A stretch of 64,000 nucleotides of DNA from Thermomicrobium sp. 4228-Ro (lineage in GTDB: Bacteria > Chloroflexota > Chloroflexia > Thermomicrobiales > Thermomicrobiaceae): NCBI RefSeq assembly GCF_026241205.1, contig NZ_JAPFQM010000001.1:62001-126000 (forward strand), written 5' to 3'. The notes under the pieces are model-generated. The model ran no database searches. It saw only the letters and a list, made by a program, of their open reading frames with translations, and was not told where the DNA came from. The position numbers and the translations under genes were made by a program. This document shows, piece by piece, positions 1 through 7,281 of the stretch; position 1 is the first letter of the stretch; each line of letters opens with the position of its first letter.

Positions 1-252
1 AATCCCTCGAAGGAGTTGATGCCGAGCTGGCGCAGGAGGGCGAAGGCGTCGGGGCCGCGGAGGAAGAGGTCGGTCATGTGGTAGGAGAGGTCGAAGAGGC
101 AGACGGTCTCGCGCCAGGCGTGCTGCTCGTCGCGCCAGTTGGTGAACTCGGGGGGCACGACCGGATAGACCCGTGCACCCGTCTGGTTGTTGTACAGGTA
201 CTCCTGAATGTTTGGTGCCTGATCGAACACCTCTTGGAGATTCCTGGCCATC
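1..252 (-). CDS. Aminomethyltransferase-family protein, THF-dependent O-demethylase-like (partial)
   Basis: Only the N-terminal 84 codons lie in the window; the gene runs off the left edge. The start at 252 has a GGAGG ribosome site 8 bases upstream. The visible part (VYPVVPPEFTNWR, then ETVCLFDLSYHM and DLFLRGPDA) resembles the N terminus of GcvT-fold methyltransferases of the LigM/DesA group, which move an aryl methyl group to tetrahydrofolate. It is the third gene of an operon behind metF-like and formate-THF ligase genes, which fits such a role because both recycle C1-THF units. GcvT-like or dimethylglycine dehydrogenase-like alternatives cannot be excluded from 84 residues. Confidence 0.7.
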
Positions 253-308
253 CCTCATTCCTCCATTCAGGCAAACCACTGACCGCGTCGCAGCCTGTCA
301 CGACCCAC

Positions 309-1964
309 TCATGAGACACCGAGGATGTTGCCGTGCTCGTCGATATCGATCTGCGCTGCCCGCGGCTTGCGTCCCAGCCCCGGCATCGTCTGGATGTCGT
401 TGAGGAGCACGACGACATACCCCGCTCCTGCGAAGAGCCGAAGCTCTCGCACCTCGACGGTGAAACCTTCCGGGCGTCCGAGCAGATTAGGATCGGCACT
501 GAGCGATATCGGTGTCTTCGCCATGCAGACTGGCAACTTGTCGTAGCCATGGCGGGCCAGTTCCTCGAGTTGCCGGCGCGCAGCTGCGCTGAAGTGCACC
601 CCAGCTGCACCGTAGATCGTTCGGGCGATCGCTTCGACCTTCTGCTCGAGGGGCCAGTCGAGCTCATAGACCGGCTTGAATGCTGGTTCACTGGCAGCTG
701 CTCGCAGCACGGCCTGGGCTAGATCGATCCCGCCTTCACCGCCACGGCTGTAGACCTCGACGACAGCCGCGTCGCTCGCGCCCGCATCGATCGCAGCCTT
801 ACCGACCAGCTCGAGTTCACGAGAAGTGTCGCTGGGGAACCGATTGATCGCGACGACTGCCGGGACACCGAAGGTCTTCAGGTTCTCGATGTGCTTGATG
901 AGGTTGGGTAAACCAGCTTCGAGCGCCGCAAGATCTTCGCCTCCCTGCTCGACCTCGCGGACACTCTTGCCACCCTGTACCTTGAGCGCACGTACCGAGG
1001 CGACGAGCACCGCGGCATGCGGGGCGAGGCCGCTCGAGCGACACTTGAGGTGGAAGAACTTCTCTGCACCGAGATCAGTACCGAAACCGGCCTCGGTAAT
1101 CACGACGTCGCCGAGTCGGGTGGCCAGCATGTCGGCGACGACCGACGAGGTTCCCGTTGCGATATTCCCGAAGGGGCCCGCGTGGACGAGGGCAGCGGTT
1201 CCCTCGCTCGTTTGCACGAGGTTCGGCTTGAGTGCGTCGACCAAGAGTGCTGCCATAGCTCCAGCTGCTCCTAAGTCATCCGCGGTTACCGGTTTCCCGT
1301 CCCAGGTGAAGCCGACGACGATCCGCCCGAGACGCTGGCGGAGATCGCGGTAGTCGCGAGCCAGCGCCAGGATGGCCATGACCTCCGAGGCTGGTGTGAT
1401 ATCGAACCGTGTCAAGCGGACGGTACGGGCCGACTCCCCCAGACCCAGGACGAGCTGGCGCAGCGCCCGGTCATTCAGATCGATCACGCGGGGCCACGTG
1501 ACCGTACGGGGATCGAGTGTGGTCGTTCCCTGGTAGAGTGCGTTGTCGAGGACGGCAGCGAGAAGGTTGTGTGCGACCGTGACGGCATGGTTGTCGCCGG
1601 TGAAGTGGAGCGCGAGATCGGGGAAGGGGTGCAGCTGCGCCGCACCGCCACCGGCGCCCGCACCTTTAGTCCCGAAGACGGGTCCCATCGACGACTGCCG
1701 TACCGTGATGATCGAGCGGAGGCCGAGACGTCCGAATGCCTGGCCGAGCCCAACCGAGACGGTCGTCTTGCCCTCGCCGAAGGGGGTCGGCGTGATACCC
1801 GTAACCAGAACGTACCGAGCGCGGGGAGGCCCGAGACGCTCGATGGCCTCGAGACGGACCTTTGCTTTGTAGGGGCCGTAGAGTTCGAGTTCCTCGGGGT
1901 GCAGGCCGAGTTCACTCGCGATGTCACTGACCGGTCGCAGCTTAGCGAGCTGCGTTCCGCCCAT
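309..1964 (-). CDS. fhs: Formate-tetrahydrofolate ligase
   Basis: Catalyses ATP-dependent formation of 10-formyl-THF from formate and THF in the cytoplasm, or the reverse. The 551-residue length is typical of the family. The N terminus (KLRPVSDIASELGL, PYKAKV) and the nucleotide loop at about residues 58-68 (TPTPFGEGKTT) are diagnostic. Start chosen at 1964 rather than an ATG 7 codons upstream because GGAAAGGAGCC sits just before it. It begins 21 bases after the metF-like stop and is followed after 56 bases by the methyltransferase gene, so the three are probably one transcript. In SYK-6-type O-demethylation the same enzyme (ligH) regenerates THF, which supports that reading of the operon. 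Confidence 0.93.
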   Translation of the reverse strand: MGGTQLAKLRPVSDIASELGLHPEELELYGPYKAKVRLEAIERLGPPRARYVLVTGITPTPFGEGKTTVSVGLGQAFGRLGLRSIITVRQSSMGPVFGTKGAGAGGGAAQLHPFPDLALHFTGDNHAVTVAHNLLAAVLDNALYQGTTTLDPRTVTWPRVIDLNDRALRQLVLGLGESARTVRLTRFDITPASEVMAILALARDYRDLRQRLGRIVVGFTWDGKPVTADDLGAAGAMAALLVDALKPNLVQTSEGTAALVHAGPFGNIATGTSSVVADMLATRLGDVVITEAGFGTDLGAEKFFHLKCRSSGLAPHAAVLVASVRALKVQGGKSVREVEQGGEDLAALEAGLPNLIKHIENLKTFGVPAVVAINRFPSDTSRELELVGKAAIDAGASDAAVVEVYSRGGEGGIDLAQAVLRAAASEPAFKPVYELDWPLEQKVEAIARTIYGAAGVHFSAAARRQLEELARHGYDKLPVCMAKTPISLSADPNLLGRPEGFTVEVRELRLFAGAGYVVVLLNDIQTMPGLGRKPRAAQIDIDEHGNILGVS

Positions 1965-1985
1965 CAATCGGCTCCTTTCCCTCAC

Positions 1986-2864
1986 TCAGCAACCGAGCCG
2001 CTGCTGGCGCTCCGAGACCCAGGTCACCACACTGCTGACGGCATTGAAGCTGTACCAGTGCACACCGATGATACCGGTGCGGGCTTCGGCTGGCTGGCGA
2101 GCGACTTCGTCGAGGAAATCGCCCGGGTCGTACCGCAGTCCGCCACCGGTCAGGAGCCGGCCGACCAGTCCGCGCTGCTTCTCGAGATAGCGGAGCGACG
2201 AACCGAGTCCGAGCCGCATGCCGATCCGGATGAGCCGATCGAGCCGCAACGTGCCCGGGAGACCGATGTAGATCGGAAGGGTGAATCCGCGCGCGCGCAT
2301 CGTGCTGAGCCAGCGGACGAACACCTCTGGATCGAAGACCAGGTTGGTTACCGCATACTGTGCGCACGGCTGTTTGGCCAAGAGGTCGCGTTCCAGGACG
2401 TCGGCCGGGATATGCGGGTGTCCCTCAGGGTACGAGGTAATGCCGATCCGGTGCGGTCGTGGATCGAGTTCGACGACGGCCTTGACGAGGTCGAGCGAGG
2501 CGGCGAACTCACCAGCCGGCTGTTCCTGGTCGCCACCGACGATGAAGACCTCATCGACCCCTTCAGCCGAGTACTGCCGCCAGAGGTCAGCCAGTTGCGC
2601 GCGGTCGCGGATCGCGCGCGCGGCGAGATGCGGAACGACGCGATATCCGGCCCGCCGGAGTGCTATGGCCGTGTGCAGCGTTCCTTCGACGCCGCGCTGT
2701 GGGGAACTCGTCACCGCCAAGGTGGCATGCTTCGGAACCGCTTCGATGACCTTGTCGAGGTCGACATTGGGAAGAACCTCGATGCGCAAGTCGCTTAAGA
2801 GCGTACACAGGAACTGCGTATCGGCGGTAGCAGCGTTTGTCGCGGGCCTGTGCGAGTCGGTCAT
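1986..2864 (-). CDS. metF: Methylenetetrahydrofolate reductase-like protein
   Basis: A 292-residue TIM-barrel protein of the MetF family, which interconverts 5,10-methylene-THF and 5-methyl-THF. Family hallmarks are the early PHLAARA segment and the later VFIVGGDQEQPAGEF segment, where MetF proteins have a conserved G-D motif. It is diverged from biosynthetic MetF, as expected for the catabolic versions linked to O-demethylases. Start at 2864 (MTDSH) is chosen over the longer reading because GGAGCGAAGGGAAG precedes it. First gene of the C1 operon; its upstream region abuts the tRNA-Sec gene. Confidence 0.8.
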   Translation of the reverse strand: MTDSHRPATNAATADTQFLCTLLSDLRIEVLPNVDLDKVIEAVPKHATLAVTSSPQRGVEGTLHTAIALRRAGYRVVPHLAARAIRDRAQLADLWRQYSAEGVDEVFIVGGDQEQPAGEFAASLDLVKAVVELDPRPHRIGITSYPEGHPHIPADVLERDLLAKQPCAQYAVTNLVFDPEVFVRWLSTMRARGFTLPIYIGLPGTLRLDRLIRIGMRLGLGSSLRYLEKQRGLVGRLLTGGGLRYDPGDFLDEVARQPAEARTGIIGVHWYSFNAVSSVVTWVSERQQRLGC

Positions 2865-3286
2865 CGGCGCTTCCCTTCGCTCCTTCACACGCCTATTCGC
2901 TCTCGCTCTGCCTACAACTGCGACTCGGTTGTGTGGTTCGCCGTGCATCCGGGGCCCAGGGGAAGGTCGAGATGGATGCGACCACCGGGTGCGTTAGTTC
3001 AATCCTATAGTAAACGCTCGTCACCATTCCCGCAACCAGCGAGTAGCGTTCGCATGCCAGGAATCTCTGGCGAGTGCCCTACTCTGGTGAGAAAGCCGTG
3101 GGTAGTCAGGAGGTCATCCCCAGGCGCGACAACGATACGAGCACGCTGGGCGGCGACACGGACGTCTCTCGCTCCGCTGGCACGAAGGTGGTCGTGCATC
3201 GTTCGGTCGAGGAGTTCCGTGGGAAAAGAGCGTACCGGACATCTCTTTGAGATTGGCGAAGTGCGCGGGTCTCGGCGATACTTATC
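2865..3286. other. Intergenic region upstream of the C1 operon and tRNA-Sec
   Basis: Divergent spacer between the metF-like start and the tRNA-Sec gene. Open frames across it, some running through the tRNA, show no recognisable protein. It should hold promoters in both directions; a GATACT hexamer at 3277-3282 is a weak candidate -10 for the tRNA. I see no other structure. Confidence 0.6.
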
Positions 3287-3386
3287 GGCGAGGGCGGATC
3301 GGGCCCGGTGGCCTGCACGGTCTTCAAAACCGGTGGGCGGGGTGACGAGCCTCGCCGGTGGGTTCGACTCCCATGCGCCCTCGCCA
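3287..3386 (+). tRNA. selC: tRNA-Sec (anticodon TCA)
   Basis: Selenocysteine tRNA with the bacterial 8+5 architecture. The acceptor stem is GGCGAGGG/CCCTCGCC (8 bp) and the T stem is 5 bp around TTCGACT. There is an extended D stem (GGGCC/GGCCT) with a 4-base loop, a loop containing TCA in the order CTTCAAA, a long variable arm (3330-3355), and an encoded CCA end. The host therefore probably makes selenoproteins. The last 73 bp are shared with attR, so the 3' two-thirds now present were brought in by the phage and restore a functional gene. Confidence 0.95.
3314..3386 (+). repeat. attL: 73-bp core within tRNA-Sec
   Basis: Exact copy of 58152-58224. It begins two bases before the anticodon arm (TGCACGG) and ends with the encoded CCA. 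Identity stops on both sides (CC versus AG before, GGG versus AGA after), which defines the core edges. The integrase gene starts 70 bp further right. Confidence 0.95.
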
Positions 3387-3412
3387 GGGTTTCCCCATCC
3401 CCATGCGGAAAC
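3387..3412. repeat. Inverted repeat between attL and int
   Basis: GGTTTCC (3389-3395) and GGAAACC (3407-3413 region) form an inverted repeat with an 11-base spacer immediately inside the core. It lies on the int arm of the attachment site and may be a protein-binding arm site. Function is not shown by sequence alone. Confidence 0.45.
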
Positions 3413-3456
3413 CGTGAGCGGAATCCCTTCCCTGCTCCCCGATACGAGGGGGCTCC

Positions 3457-4632
3457 ATGGGCACAAACCAGCAGGAGCAGGCGGCCTCAACGGTGTCCAT
3501 CACTGGTGGGAGCAGGCAGCACCTCCCTCCTGGGGTGCGGCAGAAGGGGAACCGGTACGAGGGGCGCGTCAAGGTCAATGGTAAGCAGTACACAGTTTCC
3601 GGGGCGACACCTGAGGAGGCGTACCTTGCCCTCCAGCAGTTGAAGGCGAGGTTGAACCAACGATTCCGAAAAGAATCGGCAACTGATCACCGGTTCTGTG
3701 AGGAACCGGTGCATGGTCGAGGTTGGCAGCCGTGTGAGCCACTCACCCTGGAGCAGCTGCTGGAGCAGTGGATGCGCACTCATACCGAGTGGAAGCCACG
3801 CACCCGCCACGATTACCAGGAACTCGCGGAGCGCTGGGTGTTGCCCCTCCTGGGTAGCCGCTCCCTCTCGGATCTGCAGCCGAGACAGATCGAGGAGCTG
3901 CTTGCGTACATGCCCACGCGGCAGGCAGCCAAGGTTTATGCCATGCTGAAGGCAGCTCTCAATGCAGGTTACCGCTGGGGCTTGATCGAGGAGAACCTCA
4001 TGGAGCGTGTATCTCCGCCGCGCTACAGGACCCCGAGGAAAGCCCTGCCGCCATTGGAGCAGGTGGCGCGGGCACTCGCAGAGAACCGCCACCACCCCTG
4101 GTGGCCCTGGTTCGCCCTCGCTGTCTCCACCGGTATGCGGCCTGGGGAGCAAGCTGCCCTCAGATGGGAGGACTGGTCGCCGGAGGAGAACGTGCTCTGG
4201 GTGCGGCGCAGTGGACAGTACATCGATGGTACCTGGGTCGAGACGCCACCCAAGACGTATGCCGGAGACCGGCGGATCACCCTGCCCACGCCAGCGCAGG
4301 TAGCCCTCCAGGCCCAGCGAGAACGGGTACCAGAGGGTATCTCCCTCGTGTTCCCCAGCCGCACCGGGAAGCCCTACTCGGCTTGGGGCATCAATGATGG
4401 CCTCAAACGGTTCTGCCGCGAGTCCGGGCTTCCTCCCCTCACCCCGCACCAGCTCCGCCACTACCATGCATCCATCCTCGTCCAGCAAGGACTCCCGCTC
4501 ACCCTTATCTCCCGCCGCCTGGGGCACGCCTCGCCAGAGGTCACGGCACGCATCTACGCCCACTGGCTCGGAGCCGATGACCGCGCCGCCGCTCAGGCTA
4601 TCGATGCCACCTTTCCCCCGCTCCCGACATAG
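3457..4632 (+). CDS. int: Prophage tyrosine integrase
   Basis: A 391-residue site-specific recombinase that would catalyse integration and excision at the tRNA-Sec core. There is an N-terminal arm-binding (AP2-like) segment at about 25-60 (RYEGRVKVNGKQY), a core-binding SAM-like domain at about 94-180, and a catalytic domain with R228 (TGMRPGE), K266, H331 and R334 (HQLRHYH), H357 (LGHAS) and Y367. All active-site residues are present. Start at 3457 follows GAGGGGG. Residues about 68-88 are encoded by two perfect DNA hairpins (3661-3678 and 3688-3711), an unusual feature described in the findings. The location beside attL matches its job. Confidence 0.95.
   Translation: MGTNQQEQAASTVSITGGSRQHLPPGVRQKGNRYEGRVKVNGKQYTVSGATPEEAYLALQQLKARLNQRFRKESATDHRFCEEPVHGRGWQPCEPLTLEQLLEQWMRTHTEWKPRTRHDYQELAERWVLPLLGSRSLSDLQPRQIEELLAYMPTRQAAKVYAMLKAALNAGYRWGLIEENLMERVSPPRYRTPRKALPPLEQVARALAENRHHPWWPWFALAVSTGMRPGEQAALRWEDWSPEENVLWVRRSGQYIDGTWVETPPKTYAGDRRITLPTPAQVALQAQRERVPEGISLVFPSRTGKPYSAWGINDGLKRFCRESGLPPLTPHQLRHYHASILVQQGLPLTLISRRLGHASPEVTARIYAHWLGADDRAAAQAIDATFPPLPT
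3661..3711 (+). repeat. Two adjacent hairpins inside the int coding sequence
   Basis: CGATTC/GAATCG (3661-3666 with 3673-3678) and CACCGGTTC/GAACCGGTG (3688-3696 with 3703-3711) are perfect inverted repeats spaced by GCAACTGAT. The second starts TCACCGG, like the hairpin repeats at the right end of the prophage (57775-58149). They encode a charged linker between the arm-binding and core-binding domains, a place tolerant of insertion. Confidence 0.55.
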
Positions 4633-5043
4633 GGATACCCCCTATCGCAGCGGCAGACCTGCTGCAGGGTAGCTCCATAAACACGAGGATTCTTGATGGT
4701 GGTTTGGGGATACCCCCGGGGGTACCGGCACAGTCCCTTACCTCCCTCACTCCCTCCTCACTCGCTCCTCCCCTGCCCCATGCCCTCACCAGCACTGCCC
4801 ACGTAGGCAACACCCGCGTCGCCTCGCGGCCACCATCGAAAACCCTCGTCACCATGCGAAAACCACGGCTGCTTCCCTCGAGTAGGACCCGCGTACCCTT
4901 CTCCCCTCACCATTGCCTCCCTGTCACCCACCGAATTCGTACCACCTGCACACTAGCCACCCTCCGCGCCTCCAGAAAATCCGCATCGTGGTGCTGATTT
5001 TTGCACCACTGGAACCACTGGAAAAACTCTGGTGCGAAACCCC
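4633..5043. other. Non-coding region between int and the left operon
   Basis: No credible gene. It opens with a hairpin ATAGGG-ATA-CCCCCTAT (about 4628-4645) just after the int stop that could act as a terminator, then a palindrome around CCCCCGGGGG (about 4713-4722). A CT-rich stretch follows (4740-4960). The inverted repeat GTGGTGC/GCACCAC (4988-4994 with 5003-5009) and a doubled CCACTGGAA come just before the promoter. The last two may be regulator sites or integrase arm sites. Confidence 0.5.
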
Positions 5044-5072
5044 TTGACAACCGGTACCGACTGTGCTATAAC
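5044..5072 (+). promoter_or_regulatory. Sigma-70 promoter of the left prophage operon
   Basis: TTGACA (5044-5049), a 17-bp spacer, then TATAAC (5067-5072): a near-perfect consensus. The promoter overlaps two CGGTACC sites (5052-5058 inside the spacer and 5072-5078 at the -10 edge), so a bound repressor would block RNA polymerase. The same CGGTACCAG string recurs at 5198-5206 and upstream of the XRE regulator at 39509-39517. Confidence 0.85.
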
Positions 5073-5223
5073 GGTACCAGAAGGCAAGAGCGACCCGACG
5101 GGGCCGCCAGGAACCTTAACAAGCGAGACAGAAACCTCCGGGTGCTGCGACAGCATCCGGAGACCCTGGAACCGCCGCTGGCTCGCGTGGTACCACACGG
5201 TACCAGCAGCCAGCGACGTGGGA

Positions 5224-5295
5224 GCGGTAGGGCCGCCGGGGTGCGACTCCCCGGGCTCCCAGCAGTGCCGGTTTCAGGGTCCAGAAGGGAGGACC
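5224..5295 (+). promoter_or_regulatory. Structured leader element A, copy 1
   Basis: Upstream of the first cistron. A GC-rich hairpin built on GGGAGC ... CCCCGGGCTCCC is followed by GGTCC-AGAAGGGA-GGACC, which can pair and hold the ribosome site in a loop. The same layout and wording recur at 6262-6320, so this is a repeated leader rather than chance. Translational control is inferred. Confidence 0.5.
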
Positions 5296-5298
5296 ACC

Positions 5299-5622
5299 AT
5301 GGTGAACCTCATGCAGCAGGCCGAGGCCATCCGCGAGCTGCGCAAGAACCGCGCCATCCAACTCTTCTACGAGCAGGTGGCCACCACCATCCTCGCCGAC
5401 GTCATCACGACCACCTGGAAGCGCATCTCCGGTGAGCGCCTCGACGAGACCGACGCAGTCCACCTCGCCCAGGTCGCGATGGAGCAGCTTCCCGACCCGG
5501 CCTGGATCGCCATCGGCAGCTGGTTCCGCAGCCGCGACGGCGATCCCCGCGACGAGGAGATCCACGAGGCCGATGCAGAGATCCTCGTCTACCGCCTGGT
5601 CGATATGGGCTACCTCCAGTAA
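5299..5622 (+). CDS. Unrecognised small prophage protein, paralogue family member
   Basis: A 107-residue soluble, helical, acidic protein. Start at 5299 has GGGAGG upstream; the longer frame reading into the leader is not used. The C-terminal end (EILVYRLVDMGYLQ) matches the end of the repeated unit in the proteins at 6823 and 7282 (…ASSMGYI, …AAAMGYL), so it is probably a distant paralogue. First gene of the operon behind the 5044 promoter, hence likely expressed early or in the lysogen. No function recognised. Confidence 0.75.
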   Translation: MVNLMQQAEAIRELRKNRAIQLFYEQVATTILADVITTTWKRISGERLDETDAVHLAQVAMEQLPDPAWIAIGSWFRSRDGDPRDEEIHEADAEILVYRLVDMGYLQ

Positions 5623-5626
5623 CCCC

Positions 5627-5710
5627 TTCCCCAGCGGTGGCAGGTGCGAGTGGGCACCTGCCACGTCGAATGGCACCGAGCCGTTTCGGTGCCAGGGAGA
5701 CTGGAAGGAG
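5627..5710 (+). promoter_or_regulatory. Structured leader element B, copy 1
   Basis: CTTCCCCAGCGG, then a perfect 11-bp hairpin (5637-5647 with 5654-5664), the linker CGTCGAAT, a second hairpin TGGCACCGA/TCGGTGCCA (5671-5679 with 5686-5694), then AGGGAGACTGGA and the ribosome site. A second copy at 6143-6229 keeps the linkers but has a different first stem that still pairs, which indicates selection on RNA structure. Confidence 0.6.
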
Positions 5711-5718
5711 GATCCACG

Positions 5719-6123
5719 ATGGCACGCCTTCGCTCTCTCGAGCTGGAGCTGGCCAAGCTCCTCGACCTCAAGCCCCGCCGCCCACGCCGCAAGCCCCCGA
5801 CCCGCTCAGCAGTCGAGGCAGCTGCCGTCCAGGGCATCTTCGAGTACCTCTACGATCTGACGCACCGCCGCGAGGCTGCTGCCGCCCAGCGCCTCATTGA
5901 GGAACTCGAGGCTATCCCGGAACCCCGCCTCGCTGAAGCGGCTCTCGACTCGATGGAACGGATGCTCATCGAGAAGCACCCTCGCGGCGAGACCATCTTC
6001 CGCACCCTCCGCTCCAAGGCACCGGAGCGCCTGGGCCGCGGCTACGCGATGTATCGGATCTTTCAGGACCCAGCGATGGTCGTCGAGGAACTCTTCTACG
6101 ACTACCTCGATTATCGCCGCTAA
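5719..6123 (+). CDS. Unrecognised small prophage protein
   Basis: 134 residues, predicted helical, with a basic N-terminal segment at about 19-28 (KPRRPRRKPP). Start at 5719 is fixed by GGAAGGAGG 8 bases upstream; the preceding 96 bp are a structured leader, not coding. No domain recognised. It lies in a run of small unknown genes in the same orientation. Confidence 0.75.
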   Translation: MARLRSLELELAKLLDLKPRRPRRKPPTRSAVEAAAVQGIFEYLYDLTHRREAAAAQRLIEELEAIPEPRLAEAALDSMERMLIEKHPRGETIFRTLRSKAPERLGRGYAMYRIFQDPAMVVEELFYDYLDYRR

Positions 6124-6142
6124 CCCATACCCAAACCCTCCT

Positions 6143-6229
6143 CTTCCCCAGCGGCTGCGGGTGCGTAGTACGCACCCGCGGCGTCGAATGGCACCGGAGC
6201 GGCCAGGTGCCAGGGAGACTGGAAAGGGG
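6143..6229 (+). promoter_or_regulatory. Structured leader element B, copy 2
   Basis: Second copy of the 5627-5710 element. It has CTTCCCCAGCGG, hairpin GCGGGTGCGT/ACGCACCCGC (6157-6166 with 6170-6179), the same linker CGTCGAAT, hairpin TGGCACC/GGTGCCA (6189-6195 with 6206-6212) and AGGGAGACTGGAAA. The first stem differs from copy 1 on both strands, so pairing is preserved. Confidence 0.6.
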
Positions 6230-6261
6230 GTGAGAGCAACCGCGACGAGCGGAAGGAAGCG

Positions 6262-6320
6262 CGAGGAGCCCAGGGATGGGCCGTATCCCCGGGCTCCTCG
6301 GTCCAGAAGGAAGGAGGACC
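6262..6320 (+). promoter_or_regulatory. Structured leader element A, copy 2
   Basis: GAGGAGCCC ... GGGCTCCTC forms a long stem enclosing GATGGGCCGTATCCCC. It is followed by GGTCC-AGAAGGAAGGA-GGACC, in which the strong ribosome site of the gene at 6325 lies between pairing arms. It matches element A copy 1 in both parts. Confidence 0.5.
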
Positions 6321-6324
6321 AACC

Positions 6325-6756
6325 GTGATTGTACACGGAATCACTACGCTGCAGCCAACATACTGGGTGCCTCAGCTTAGGGTTTATACGACGACGCAGC
6401 TGCCCTTCGTCGAGGATCTCAACCCCACCTGGGTCGGTTGCACCGTCATCGACGGAAACCGCATTCGAGTCTTCCTCTCCGGTCCGCAACCGAACCCAGT
6501 GTGGGAACCGTCCTCACCACCGAAAAACCTGCCCACCCACTATCCATGGCCGACGGAACAGTGGTGGACACGGCTCATCCCCATGCCGGACATCCCGCTC
6601 CCCGAGACCCCGGACATCCGGGACCAGGTAGCCATCCGCGAGATGGCGCTGGATCGGCTGCTGGAGCTAGGGCGACACGGACAGGTCCTCATCTTCCGGC
6701 GCTGGGCGCATATCGGCCCGGCATGGGACGAGGGCAGCTGGATCCTGATCGGGTAG
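6325..6756 (+). CDS. Unrecognised small prophage protein
   Basis: 143 residues starting at a GTG placed 8 bases after AAGGAAGGAGG. Rich in proline and tryptophan (repeated W-T/W-P contexts, PMPDIPLPETPD at about 91-102), and probably beta-rich in its first half. No domain recognised. Preceded by both leader elements (B then A), which makes it the most heavily structured leader in the operon. Confidence 0.75.
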   Translation: MIVHGITTLQPTYWVPQLRVYTTTQLPFVEDLNPTWVGCTVIDGNRIRVFLSGPQPNPVWEPSSPPKNLPTHYPWPTEQWWTRLIPMPDIPLPETPDIRDQVAIREMALDRLLELGRHGQVLIFRRWAHIGPAWDEGSWILIG

Positions 6757-6769
6757 TCGCTGGACGGCA

Positions 6770-6800
6770 GAGACAGCGGGGAGGGACACCCACTCCCCGC
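6770..6800 (+). promoter_or_regulatory. Intercistronic hairpin
   Basis: GCGGGGAG and CTCCCCGC enclose GGACACCCA just upstream of AAGAAGGAAGGAG and the start at 6823. It could limit read-through or stabilise the downstream message. Same architecture as the leaders of the neighbouring genes. Confidence 0.45.
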
Positions 6801-6822
6801 AGCAAGAAGGAAGGAGCCGATC

Positions 6823-7200
6823 ATGGCCATTCGCAACTGGTACCAGAACCTCCAGTCTCACCTCATCCGGGAGTTCCGCCGCCATCGGCGGGAACTCGCC
6901 CTCGGAGTGGAACCACGATCCCTCGTCGTCGATGCCCTCGCCGTCATCGAGGACCTCCTCTCCGAGGCTGCACGCGACCTGGGCATCGAGGCCGATGTCC
7001 ACCAGACCCACTTCCTCACCCTACTTTACCCCGACCTGGCCGCCGAGGCCTGGGCAGCCCTGGCCATCCTCGATGACGAGGAGCTGGCGCGGGAGCGGGC
7101 CCGCGAGATCCTCCGGCACGCCAGCTCCATGGGCTACATCGGCAACGTCACCGCCGAGGACCTGGAAACCTATGACCCCGTCCCCAGCCACGCGATGTAA
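6823..7200 (+). CDS. Unrecognised small prophage protein, paralogue of the next gene
   Basis: 125 residues, all-helical in appearance. It aligns over most of its length with the protein at 7282: NWYQNLQ versus HWYDKFE near the N terminus, then LLYPDLAAEAWAA versus LVYPSTAAEVWAA, then ARERAREIL versus AREKARAIV, then MGYI versus MGYL. The pair therefore arose by tandem duplication. Start follows AAGGAAGGAG. No known domain. Confidence 0.8.
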   Translation: MAIRNWYQNLQSHLIREFRRHRRELALGVEPRSLVVDALAVIEDLLSEAARDLGIEADVHQTHFLTLLYPDLAAEAWAALAILDDEELARERAREILRHASSMGYIGNVTAEDLETYDPVPSHAM

Positions 7201-7281
7201 CGCGGTATCGGAGGGGGGGGGATCACACCCCTCCCCATAGTCGGCAAGACACGAACAGCAACGGAAGGAAGGAGCAGGACA

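Noticed and set aside
3005-3490. 161-codon - frame across the tRNA-Sec gene
   Set aside because: It runs through the tRNA and core site, and composition is unlike a real protein.
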